Source: Iris pallida (lineage: Eukaryota > Streptophyta > Magnoliopsida > Asparagales > Iridaceae). Taken from it: DNA of 64,000 bases. Numbering within the stretch: position 1 is the first letter of the stretch; every line of letters starts with the position of its first letter. The DNA lies in assembly GCA_029216955.1 (NCBI GenBank), contig JANAVB010002199.1:12686917-12750916 (forward strand), given 5' to 3'. The notes beneath the pieces were generated by a model. The model was not told the DNA's origin. It did no database searches and was given only the letters and a program-made list of their open reading frames with translations. The position numbers and the translations under genes are program-made. Of this stretch, positions 38,772-52,174 are shown piece by piece.

Positions 38772-40370
38772 TGAATCCTAGCTCCCTTAATCACGACCAA
38801 ATCGACTTCGATTATCTTTTCTTATCATATTAATATCTTGGGTTGTACTCAATTGAATTAAACTTAATTATGACCTGAATTCCCATTCTTGTATGCTCGT
38901 GCTCAGACTTCGATGAATTTGTCCTCCACACTGCCCAAATCTTGGTTTCCAGAATTGATCAACTTAGATCGTATCGTGACTAAAAATTCTTAATATTAAT
39001 GTGATTGGATTTCAATGCTATTGACATTCGTTCCTTAAACTTTTGATCTTGATTTCCTTGAATAGTACCCTTTACCGTACCACCAGTATCGACCCTTGAC
39101 CGTACTCAATTTATTTGAATTCCATCGTGACTTGGATCTCTATCATATGTGGCTCGTGCTCAAAAATCTTGATTTCAAAATTTTTCGAATCTAAATTCAA
39201 TTATTGATTAGCTTTACTTTTTATTGTGTCAATATTCTAATTTTGATCGTAATCGAATTTCGATACCCATATCACTCGTGCATAAAACTCTGAATTATTC
39301 TTGGAAACGACTAAGTTCTGTTCCAATTCCGATTTATCTTCATACTACCCTTGATTATACCAAATTTCATGCTTGATCATGCCTAGGCTACTACCATACT
39401 CTTCATCATATCTAAATACTATTTGACCAAGGTTGGACTGATTTCATCTTCGATCGTGTCGAATTAACGATTACGATCATGTTCGAATTTTAACACTAGT
39501 ATCCAAACTCTTTTCTGACCATGATTTACTTCCTGATTATATCTAAAACTCCTTGTGATTAGTCATGCCTAGGTGACCCGGCAGGACTAGACGACTATGA
39601 AATCCATGGTCGTGATTCTTAAGATCATGACTATCGTACCGATTTTTGCCTCTAAATCGTGCTTGAAAATTTTGTCCTTGATCACGACTACAGATTGACT
39701 ATGAACTTGTCATGAATTGAGTGATCATATCAATTTTTTTTTTCATTGTGCCTAAAATCTTGATCTTCATAGTCGTGATCAAATTTGATTTTGATCATGT
39801 CTGAACAATTTCTCTGTTAATGCCTAGATTTCAATTCTCTAACTGCTCGTGCTATGAGTTCATTCCTGAATCATACCCAGATTTTATTTTGGGTAACTTA
39901 TCCTTGATCGTGCCAAGGTGACTTAAATCATTTTCAAATTTCTAATCACGACCGAGCCCTGATTCATGACTTAATTAATCTTGTCCATTAGATTTTGATC
40001 GTGCCTATAAGACTTTAATTTTTGTATCTTGATTGTGTCAAAATTTTATCCTTGGTTATACCAGGTCTTGTTTTTGATCGTGCTTGTGTGACTCTAACTC
40101 CGACCTTATCAAGCCTAGATTCTGTTGGTCGTACTATACTCAGATTTGACCCTACCTTATCACAACCAAAACAACAATTTGTTATTTTAGTCGCAACTCG
40201 AGTCGTGCCTAAGATACTTAATCTTCGTTCTAAATCGTGCCTAGTTGATTCGACCATACCATGATTCTATCGTGCCAAATCAATAGTCGTGTCTAAATAA
40301 TTTCGAGTTGATTATCGTGATCGTGCCAACTCGTCGTTCTTGATCGTGCCTGCCATACCGCCTAAAATTT
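38772..40370. repeat. Degenerate GATCGTGCC repeat field
   Basis: About 1.6 kb in which variants of (TT)GATCGTG(C/A)C, followed by A/T-rich spacers of a few tens of bases, recur dozens of times. It makes up almost half of the BC internal region. The same field is at 780-2370 in the duplicate copy. It has no open frame. Confidence 0.6.
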
Positions 40371-40399
40371 CTATCATGTTTTAACCCCCTTGCCGAGCT

Positions 40400-40438
40400 T
40401 TAATTTCGAGGACGAAATTTTTTCAAGGAGGGTATATT
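40400..40438 (+). promoter_or_regulatory. BC polypurine tract
   Basis: TTTCGAGGACGAAATTTTTT, then CAAGGAGGG, then TATATT, directly before the 3' LTR. This is the plus-strand priming site arrangement of plant Ty3/gypsy elements. Confidence 0.7.
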
Positions 40439-42227
40439 TGTAACCTCCGTAAATTGAATTCTTGGATAATTTCAAAAATTTGTATTTTTATTCTATTTCG
40501 TATTTTTCAAAATTTCAAATTTTTCTAAATCTCGAAAAACGTGCAATTTTTAATTTTTGGAAAAACAAATTTGACCGTGATTGTTATCGGTCCTTGTTGG
40601 CTTTGGTTTACTATTTTAGGTGATTATGTCCTATTGGAATTTTTTTGTCGTTTTCTTGAAACAATAAGATTTTAATATTAATCTGTATGAGAGACATTAT
40701 TGAATTTTGGAATTTCTAAATATCATTATTTACTAAATAAATAATTTCTAAGTATATTTAAATAATTAAGTGAATATATTAGTATTATTTTATTGGAAAA
40801 ATCCCGGCTAAATTGTAATTAGCCACTTGTTAAATTAGTATTAGCTAGTAATTTTAACTATTAATTTATAACTAATATTTATTTTTGTACTAATTAATTG
40901 GCAGGTGATATGGTTAGCAGTTAGTGATTAGCTTTAGTTTTCCACTATGTTTTTCCTAATTCTATTACATGTACACTTTTAGGGTTTTCCCCCACTTTTC
41001 CTATAAATATCACTTTTTCCCAAACCCTAAAATCCCTACACACATCCCTAGGAAATTCCTAGCAGCCTACCCCCCTTTTGTTTCCAGCACCCCCAATCTC
41101 CCGAACCACCCCGACCATCCCCTTCCGGCTATTGCCGGAGGACCAAACCACCACCAGAACACTTCCGCCACTGCCGCATCCGAGTCAGTGCCGCCCAGGC
41201 CGGATCTCCTCCTCCGCAGGTGGCCGCTGAGACCCGCCCAAACCGAACACAACCACCGGCCACCCCTGGCCGATGCACCCCAAGCCACCTCCGCCATCAC
41301 CAACAGCCGCCACACTACTGTTCCCCACCCTGGCCGTCGCCCATCACCATCCGCCACCATGGCCGGACGCCATCACCACCCTGCCCGACCAACCTCCACC
41401 GCCATAAACCGTCCGCCGCCACCACCAGGATACCACCGCCACCACAACTTTTTGCCCAAAAATCCAAACCATCGATAGAGAGAGAGAGAGGGAGAGAGAG
41501 GACCTGGCTGGCGCGCCGCCGCGCGAAGCGGTCGTCCGCCGCCATGACCGCGACCCCGCGCCGTCCTGGACGAGATCGCGCCGCCGCGCGAGTCCTCCGT
41601 CCGCCGTCCAGACCCAGACCGCTCCCCTCTGGCGCCATGGCGAGCTCCACCGCGGCTGCTCCGCCGGAGCCTCGACCCTCCGCCGAGAGATCCCGCTCGT
41701 GAGCCCCTTCCCTTCTCTGTGTGTTTGGTTCAGTAGATGTAGAGATTGGAAACCCCCTTTCTGTTACCTATAGTTATATAATATGTATATAATAATTTAT
41801 ATATAGTTTAAATAATAATTTATATAATAGTTTAGATAATAGTTTAAATAATAATTTATATAATAGTTTATATATTATTCTTATATAATGGTTATTGTAT
41901 AATAGTTTATAATAATTGTTAATTAGTTTATAAATTGTCAATATAACATTATGTATAATAGTTTTATAAAAATGTATAATGGTATATTATATATTGTGTA
42001 TTAGTTATATAATTATATTAGTTTATATATATAAATGTACATTTGTTTATATAATGTATAACAGTTTTGATATAAAATATATTAGTTTACATATAATGTA
42101 TATTATTTTATTATTATTATTATTAAATTCTTGCTGGTATTGTTCTGTTAATAATTAGGATTCTCAAGATTAATATTACCATTAATTGATTTTGGGCTTC
42201 TAGTCCTATGTTTTCTTATAATATCAA

Positions 42228-42311
<84 letters not shown>

Positions 42312-43813
42312 TTGCATTATTGTCATTTATTAGTACAGAAATGATTTTTTTGGATTTTGAAGTATTATCTAAAATATGTTGATTAATACAGATATAGTTT
42401 TTAACATTATAAGGATTCCAAAATTTATTATATTTATTTAATTATATTTTTCTGAAATCATAAATCGTGACCATTTAAGTCATTTTGTATTTCTTGATTT
42501 GATTAGTGTACTAAACCCTGATTTTAGACTTTTATATACCAAACTAGGCTTTTTGGACTATTCTGGACTCATTGGGACTGCCCGTGTCGTCGTCTGGGAC
42601 CCTCTATTGAGCTTAGCATGGTACCTACCTCGTGTCGACACGTTCGTGTCGCGCACGTCGACTCCAACCAATCGAGGCGAGTACATTCTCTGATCATTTC
42701 ATATCCTGCTTAGAACTATTTCCTGCAGTAGATTACTTTACTTGTACTGTCACGTTGGTCACACAGATTGGTACTATATGGATCCCTTCTTGAGATGTTA
42801 TCCTTAGGGAGCATCGAGTACTCTATGTTCTGTGCGTTTCACTTACATAGCGTATCACTATGCTTCGTTGATTCTTCGATCACTTGTGACATATACTCTT
42901 ATGATCACAGAGTCTTCCTGGAATTCTTATCCCATTTATGGGTCTACTATGTATCACCCTTCGGGGGCTTATCACCTTTCGGAGGCTTTTCACCTTTCGG
43001 AGGCTTATCACCTTTCGGAGGTTTACCACCCTTCGGGGGCTGTACATAGTATCATAACATAACCTGGTTGGATCCTTGTGTATTGATTGGGGGTACGGGG
43101 GAGTAGAAATGGACATATAAATAATACACCAATAGTATAGCATCAGAATCATTCCATAGTGTAGCATCAGAATCATTCCATAGTGTAGCATCAGAATCAT
43201 CCCAGGCCATTTACATGTCTATATTGTACTCTGAACCACTAGCCACTGTTAGTCTCTATTTATAGTAGATATTTCTATTACAGCTCTCTCTCTGTTTACA
43301 TACAGCATTTCTTTCAGTACCTGTATCTTACTTTACTGCATGATTATATTTTCTAACCTGTTATGAATTGTTGAGATGTAATGTGCTCGCTCCTGTCCTG
43401 ACTGGACCTGTTGATAAATTTTACAGATAGCTTGGAGGTTGCCTGCTAGCCTAGAGGAGACACTTTAGAGGTTGTTTAGATAGTTATTTCATTTGTCTGG
43501 AGTTGTATTTACTTTGTGGATTATTGTATTTGAGTTCTGAGTTGTATTTCTGGGTATATGTATCTTAGACACTTAGACTTCTATCTCCTGTATCTCTTTT
43601 GGATTTCATGTTTTATCTATCTTCCTTATCATGCTCTACCTTAGATGTGATTGAGACTGTATCTGCTATGTCACCCCCATTCGGGGAGTATAAACTGCTT
43701 AGCATTATATTGTTAGATGTTGTGACCTAGGACAGCGTTCTACCGCCGACACTGCAGCGTAGGCTGGGCGTCGTTACGTTCTCGTACCCTAACAGTGGGT
43801 GCGGGTCGTGACA
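40439..43813 (+). mobile_element. Element BC, 3' LTR (copy C)
   Basis: A 3.38-kb LTR, TG...CA, preceded by the polypurine tract. TATA box 41002-41009, GC-rich leader to about 41700, long AT microsatellite (about 42233-42306), five TTCGGAGG repeats (about 42957-43040), three 24-bp CATAGTGTAGCATCAGAATC-type repeats (43133-43200), hairpin 43740-43762. The sequence resumes with X LTR at 43814. Its sequence equals copy A (2441-5783) apart from small indels. Confidence 0.88.
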
Positions 43814-46058
<2,245 letters not shown>

Positions 46059-46949
46059 AATCTACCCCCTTGAAATAATTTTGTCCTCGAAATTAAAGTT
46101 GGTTGTACTTTTCTCTAGGTCAAACCCCCAACAGTCAAGGTCAAAACTTCTATCTAGCAACACACAAGATCATGGTCCCACTGGTCACAATTTTATAGTC
46201 TCAATAGGGTCACTACACTATCTAGCACAACAAAACACAATCCAAGAGGTACTATTGGAACATACAACAATCATGGAAAAAAGGACGGAAGAAGAACAAA
46301 TGACAGACTGCTAACCCATCACCTGTAGCATCGGCCTCCTCAACCGTCAACGTAGAAACCCTGCCCGGCTGGGTATATCCCTCTGCTGGTACGGGGCATG
46401 ACACTGTTCCACAGGTAGCCTAACTTCATCTCCTGCCCTTGGTATGGACACTGGCCAGGACGATGAAGGGTACCCCAATTCGAGTCGAAAAAAATACAGT
46501 GACTTAGTGGGGTGAATCAAGAGTGGATCTTGCGTTAAGAAAGTCGTGCGATAAAAATGAAGCATAAGACAGTGTGACTGAGTGGGACACGAAGGTCACG
46601 GGTGTAGGGTGTATTATCTAGATCATGCATGTGAAGTTGGTTTTGAGAAAACAACTAGCCTTGTGCTCCTAAATTAAAGTCATAGCAATGTGCATATGAT
46701 AATCATAATTAAAGTGGGAATGGTCAAATAGCCTAAATTGATCCGAAATTGTGATACAAAAGTAGTACAAAGGAACAACTTTGAGTGGGACATGATATAT
46801 CAAAATAAAGATAATCTTGTCTACTACAAACTCATGAAGGGAGTTTCCAGAGATTGACATCTCTGATGCTCTAGAAATCAAAGTCACGGAAGAACATCAT
46901 CTATATTAACAGAAGTGAAATGGTTGAGATGACATGTTAGGATCCTTCT

Positions 46950-47215
46950 CAAGATACAATCTGATAATCATATGCGCATGTCCAAAATCATGATACTTAG
47001 AATCCTCTCCACGCTAGTAAACAAGGCTGCGATAAAATATAGGGTCCATAACTGGGGTATGTACCTCTATAATTACGTCGTCTGGAATCCTCGCTACGCC
47101 GACTAGTATAGCTGCGAGAAATCCCAAATCTCATAATCAAGATATGTACATCTGAAGTCAGGTCTCTACGTTCTCGCCATGCCAGCTAATATAGCTACGA
47201 TAAACTCTAGACTAC
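46950..47215 (-). repeat. About 85-bp degenerate triple repeat in X
   Basis: Three diverged tandem units can be aligned around GCTAGTAAACAAGGCTGCGA, GACTAGTATAGCTGCGA and AGCTAATATAGCTACGA, about 80-85 bp apart. The reverse complement of this block, with the flank TATGATTATCAGATTGTATC, is found in BC at about 37193-37445. Confidence 0.5.
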
Positions 47216-47366
47216 ATAACCAAGTAGACGTTTTACTTTTTCTGTTATTTTCGTCAACATATGTTATCAGAAGATACCGTAACTTCGGCCATATCATTTA
47301 TCTCGATATGAAAAGTCAAGTCAACGATGATCCATCAAAATCAAATTCGATAATGAGGAGCAAGGG

Positions 47367-47564
47367 TCAATGGAAGCAAATTTCAAATTGACATTTAAAC
47401 AAGATTCTCAAGGGTCGTCCCAGCCGTTTGCAAATATTATTGACCAGGATAATGCCTCTCTCGGTCATAATCTTGCAAGGCCTACCCAAAAATTCAGTAA
47501 TAATATTGTGTCTAAAAGCAAGAGAAACAGAAACAAAACTGTGCGTAGCACTAGAGTTAAACAA
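47367..47564 (-). pseudogene. Element X protease remnant
   Basis: The N-terminus FNSSATHSFVSVSLA corresponds to the gypsy protease active site [11 protein letters not shown] seen in element Y; here the catalytic Asp and the Gly are both replaced (NSS for DSG). It is out of frame with the preceding gag and runs out after about 65 residues. LGRPLRILF near its end is shared with BC. Non-functional. Confidence 0.65.
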
Positions 47565-47566
47565 AG

Positions 47567-48856
47567 CTAATACAGGAAAAGAATCGAGTAGAACAGACCT
47601 GCCATTACATCTCCCATGGACTCAGTCTCCTCAGCTGCCAGTGCGAATGCTCTGTCCTGGGGTGCTCCCCTCTGCTGGACAAAATGATATTGTTGCATCT
47701 TAAGTGGCGGACCCCACTGCTGAGCTGCAGGTGGAGCTCTGTCCTGACCTTCCTTGGCTGCACGAATAGGACAATTCTTTAGCTGATGGTCGGACGCTTC
47801 GCAGAACAGGAAAACACCCAACCTCTTCCGACAAACCTCCCGAGTGTGAGGACGCTTGGGCGGCCCCGTACTAAAACTAGCTCCCAGAGCATCACCGCTC
47901 CTCTTGGGCCTAAGACCGAAGTCCTCCTCCGCTATCTGAGCATCCATCAGAATCTGCTCAAAAGTTACCTCGCAACGCCCAAATGTACGAGAGCGAACGG
48001 CGTGGATCAGGCCCCTTCGGAACTTGCGGGCCTTCTTTCCCTCATCCTGAACCATCCCCGGGGAGAATCGGCTCAGGCAGAAGAACTCTGTCGCATACTC
48101 GTCCACCGACGAGTTCCCCTGGACCAGCCCTGCAAACTGACCCTCCAACATGCTGAGAGCTACATCAGGATAGAACTTCTCCTTGAATAGCCTCCAAAAG
48201 TTCTCCCAACTTAGCCCTCTAATAGATGCACGAGGGTCCGTGCGGTACCAAGTCAACGCAATGCCAAAGAACTGGCTCGCCGCTGCTGATACCCACAGCC
48301 TCTTCGGGATCTCTGCCAGCTTCAGGCTCCTTTCCACTTCCTCTAGCCAATCATCGTCATAAAGGATGCCTTCGGTTCCCTTGAACTCCCTGGAGACCAT
48401 CTTATTGAATTCAAGCACTGTACCAGGCCTCGACTGCTGCTGATCTGGCTCCTGGACCGGAGCGTCCGGAACCGCAGCCGCAGCCACCTTCTCGACTGCT
48501 GCCAGCGCCAAATGATGAGCATTCTCCATGCTCTGCCTCAAGGCCTCTGTCTAACGCTGCAACACCTCAGCCTGTGCTCGCTGTGCCACCATCATCTGCT
48601 GGAGAAGCACGAACATCTGTGTAGCGTCTATCGACAGTGCAGGTGGAGGCAGAAGAGACTCAGGAATGACGACACTAGGCCCCTGAACCTGCTGCGAAGG
48701 ACCTCCAGGTGCTGCTGCCTCTGCCACCTGGATGGTAGAAATGTTAGGGACAGCCTCCTGGACTGCCACTCCCTCAACCGGAGAAATAGGTCGCAAAGGA
48801 TCGGACCTCTCCGGTGCTGCACTGGATCCAGCGGCCTGAGCTCGATTCATTGTCAT
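47567..48856 (-). pseudogene. Element X gag with in-frame amber stop
   Basis: First in-frame ATG at 48856 (MTMNRAQ...). A TAG at 48551-48553 breaks the frame after about 100 codons, and the same frame then stays open to 47567. The second part is a clear retrotransposon gag domain: LFKEKFYPDVALSMLEGQF, GNSSVDEYATEFFCLSRFSP, KKARKFRRGL. The C-terminal zinc knuckle is damaged: the first Cys position is Phe in FLFCEASDHQLKNCP. The encoded shell protein would be truncated. Confidence 0.8.
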
Positions 48857-49093
48857 CCTGGAGACATATTCGAGCAAAAGATCAATATGGAACAAGATAA
48901 GATATTATCAAAGAAGACTAATTAAATTAAAATGCAAGAAGAGTTGTCATAGTAATCAAAAGATCGAAAATTTTCCTTAAATGTGATTGAGTAGGTCCTA
49001 TCATAACCTAGATCCTATATCCTAATTGCAGGCTCGTAATTAGTACTCTAAGTCAAGTACCATTACAATATCGTACTAGTTGCGACACAGAGA

Positions 49094-49109
49094 CCTGTAT
49101 GGGCCACCA
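49094..49109 (-). promoter_or_regulatory. Candidate primer-binding site, element X
   Basis: On the minus strand TGGTGGCCCATACAGG, eight nt from the inner LTR edge at 49118. It differs by one base from the same motif in BC, Y and Z. Confidence 0.5.
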
Positions 49110-49117
49110 CAAAAATG

Positions 49118-51250
49118 TGTCACGACCCGTACCCTGTTTAGGGGCACGAGCACGTGGGTACGTCCAGCCTACGCCGCAGTGTCGACGGTAGAACGCTGTA
49201 TAGGTCGTCTATAAAATCTAACATCAACAATATATATGTACCTGTCATCTCCACATGAAGGAATATATATAACTTAATCACATGACATCTAGGGAAGATA
49301 AGCACGATGTGATAAAGATATGTTGGAAATAGCAAAAGCTGGAAATAGATGCAAGTCACAGAGTCACAACCAGAAATTCATAGTTTAAAATATTATACAA
49401 TCCCAAAATATATATACTACAACCCAAAATAATAAGCTGGAACGCACTCCAGTCAAACCTAACTAGTCTAGGTTAGAGCAGGCGGTGCGTCCTCAATGGG
49501 CACCGGCCCTACAGGAATATCCAGGGTCGTACTCTCCATATATGCCATACCTATAATAGGTTGAGCAGTCCGCCTATAAATCCTCTATAAACATCAATGG
49601 GGTTATCCTGTCAGGATAATGAGCAAGTATAAACACCAATAGCAGTTCCATTGAATTGACAAATGCTATAAGAGACAATTGTAATGGAATACAAGATAAA
49701 ATATCAAGACTAGAATATAAACATGATATATATAACAAGATATCATGTCAGGGTGTAATGTACAGAAAAGTAGAGCAGTACAGGAATGTCTGATGTACAA
49801 TGTAAATATAAACAGTGCCTTGAGTATTAGGGCATTATGTGATCGACTTGGGTCAAGATCAGGCTGTTCCATTTGACCGGCTATGCACAAGTAGTATAGA
49901 GGATCAGGCCAGCCAAATGGAAAGCTATACACAAGTAGTATCAGGTCAGGCTACACCCTACGTGTGGTGAGGGTGGAGCTATACACAAGTAGTAACAAGT
50001 GGGGGGGGGGGGTAATGATTACATAACCTCTAATAACTCCCCATCTTCGAGTAGTATAATAGATCCAACCATGACACGTCATGACACAGGATTTAAAGAG
50101 CAGGGGGCCAGCCCACTCCCAAATCGGTGTCTATACAAGTACAGGAAACAAGATCGAACAATGTACTAATATACCAGGTAAACCAGGAATAACATCGCAT
50201 GACGAGATCCAACGTATACTAGTCCGTGTATCCTCGTTTCGAGAATCAAGTAAAATACTACAACTGAATCGGATATAGTAGATATCAAGACAATGAAAAC
50301 TATCAATGAATGTACTCGCCTGCGGTCCTGAGCTGTCAAATATAATCAATGCTCAGAGTGATGTCGCAGACCCTAAGATGAGATATCATGAGTTAAATTA
50401 GGTTTTAATAGTGTTAGGCATGATTTCTAGTGTATGATATGCAAATCTAGGTCAAGCTCAGTCAAACTAAGTCAAACTAGGTCACACTAAGTCAAACTAG
50501 GTCATACAAAGTCAAACTAGGTCACACAAAGTCAAACTAGGTCAAACTAGGTCAAAAGTTGACTTACAGTTGACTTTTGGTTAACTGGTCCACTCTGGTC
50601 AACTCTTAGTCCAATCTATGTCAACTTAGACTATTGGTTGACTCACAGTTGACTTTTGGTCAACTGGTCAACTATGGTCAAGTTCTAGTCAAAACTAGGC
50701 CAAGTGTTGACTTTTGGTTGACTTTGAGTCAAAATAGTCAAACTCGGTCAACTGAGGTCAACACTAGACTAAGGTCCTATTCCTAACATTTACCTACCAA
50801 GATATTTTATATCTTGGTCAAATTGGTATCCCGATACCAATATCTTAGTTTAGGATAAATACCTTAACTAAGGTAAACCTTTACCTTAGATAGGTAACCC
50901 ACAACCAAGCCTCTACCTTAGTTTCTAGGCACCCTTCTACCTTAACATGGTATCTTAATACCTTACCCTTGCATCTTGATACTTTAACTTGGTATCTCAA
51001 TACCTTATCTTGAAGGTATCACAAATACCTTACCTTATCCATTACTAAGGTAATTCACATTACCTTGCCCATACCAAGGTAAATCATATTTACCTTGAGA
51101 TACCACTCTTGGTATCCTAAGATACCAAGACACTAACCTATCTAACCCTTACCTGCCACTATCTAACTCTAAACTAACATTTAACATATCCTTATAACAT
51201 TACCTTAACTTCTAACAACCCACCTACCAATATCCTAACATACAGGATAC
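49118..51250 (-). mobile_element. Element X right (5') LTR, outer end deleted
   Basis: Homologous to 31587-33433 and 43814 to about 44180 with no BC inserted; the site where BC entered the other LTR is intact here at 50889. Hairpin 49169-49191, GTCAA array 50455-50765, AAGGTA block 50830-51130. Homology stops at CAGGATACT (51250), where Y sequence begins. About 1.9 kb of the LTR, including its promoter part, is missing. Confidence 0.8.
50455..50765. repeat. GTCAA/TTGAC-rich array in X right LTR
   Basis: Sister array of 33000-33310, with the same unit order but a slightly different number of GTCAAACTAGGTCA-type units. This shows unit turnover between the two LTRs of one element. Confidence 0.75.
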
Positions 51251-51983
51251 TCACGGGGAGAGACACGCTTCCAACAGGAAGCGTGCTCAAACAGGAGCAC
51301 ACTGCTCACTGTCTTCTCCAAACAGCAAGAACACCATGGCTGAACCCAAGCTTCAAAGCATCATAACTTGGCCATCCGAACTCTAAATCCAGATTTCCAA
51401 GGTTCCAACTTGGGTGAAACTGAATGCTCTTCCACATGGAAGCATCAAAAACCCATAAAATCCAACTAAAGTAGATCAAACCATGCAAAATCCGAAAATG
51501 ATTAAAACTTAGATCTACAAAAATTAAAGCTTCAAAATGGAAATTTCCAAGTTCTAAACTAGTATAGATTGAGGAGAAGAACATGTTTTGGCAAATAGTT
51601 TTGTAAGAAAATCATTGACAAAATTATGGATCCATCTTTTGAGCAAGTTGGTACTTGCCTTGGTTGGTGGAGGAAATAAATAAGAGGAAGTAAATGAGAG
51701 GAGAGAGAATGAGATGAGTTATATATATAAAGATCTTGGATCCATGGGTTCATGATGAACCAAAGGGTTCAAGATGAACCATTGGTGAACCAAGAATAGG
51801 TTACCCAAATGAGCCAAAACTGTAGGCCCAAATGCAGAAAATAAATTAGGAAATAATATTTTATCGAATACTTTTGGGAAATGCATGAAGAAATACTGCA
51901 TAATAAATATCGTATAAATACAAGGTAAATACAGTTTATCGGTTTACGTATTAAAATACATATTCCAGGATTGGGGAGTGACA
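51250..51983 (-). mobile_element. Element Y left (3') LTR, truncated
   Basis: This 734-bp piece matches 59270-59988 of the right Y LTR almost exactly, from ACTCACGGGGAGAG to the terminal GAGTGACA. Read on the minus strand it begins TGTCACTCCCC next to the polypurine tract of Y. It keeps U3 and the TATA region (51719-51733, reverse strand). The remaining 2.2 kb of the LTR, including the hairpin array, was lost at the X/Y junction. Confidence 0.85.
51719..51733 (-). promoter_or_regulatory. Y LTR TATA region
   Basis: On the minus strand CTTTATATATATAAC, followed about 30 nt later by a C/T-rich stretch. The same sequence is at about 59723-59738 in the right LTR. It is the likely core promoter of Y. 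Confidence 0.5.
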
Positions 51984-52174
51984 TCTCTACCCTTCTTAGA
52001 AAAATTTTGTCCTCGGAATTCCAGCCAAGATAGGATAGTGAAATCAGGGCGAGCAAGGCACAATCGTATACAAGTTAACTATCATAGCGGTTATTATCAT
52101 ACATCACAAAGTGCAAAACAAGCAGGTGCAGATAAGCATGGAATCGTGTCAATAAGGTGCAAAAATATACCTTA

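Larger units (their letters stand above)
36786..40438 (+). mobile_element. Element BC internal region (non-coding)
   Basis: This 3.65-kb internal region lies between two directly repeated LTRs. It starts with the 16-nt primer-site candidate (36795-36810) and ends with the pol-end/polypurine signature (about 40400-40438). No gag, protease, RT, RNase H or integrase is readable. A short stretch near 36905-36949 encodes LGRPLRILF, also seen just after the X protease remnant, so it is probably a deletion relic of pol. About 37193-37445 matches the repeated block of X (reverse strand, 46950-47215). BC would depend on enzymes of a related autonomous element. Confidence 0.8.
46059..49117 (-). mobile_element. 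Element X internal region (defective)
   Basis: A minus-strand internal region bounded by LTRs on both sides. Primer-site candidate at 49094-49109, gag remnant 48856-47567, a short protease remnant 47564-47367, then about 1.3 kb of non-coding 3' sequence up to the polypurine tract at 46059-46090. RT, RNase H and integrase are entirely absent, so X was already deleted when it moved or lost its pol later. Confidence 0.8.

Noticed and set aside
47786..48190. 134-residue plus-strand frame
   Set aside because: It is antisense to the X gag, which has a clear retrotransposon gag domain.
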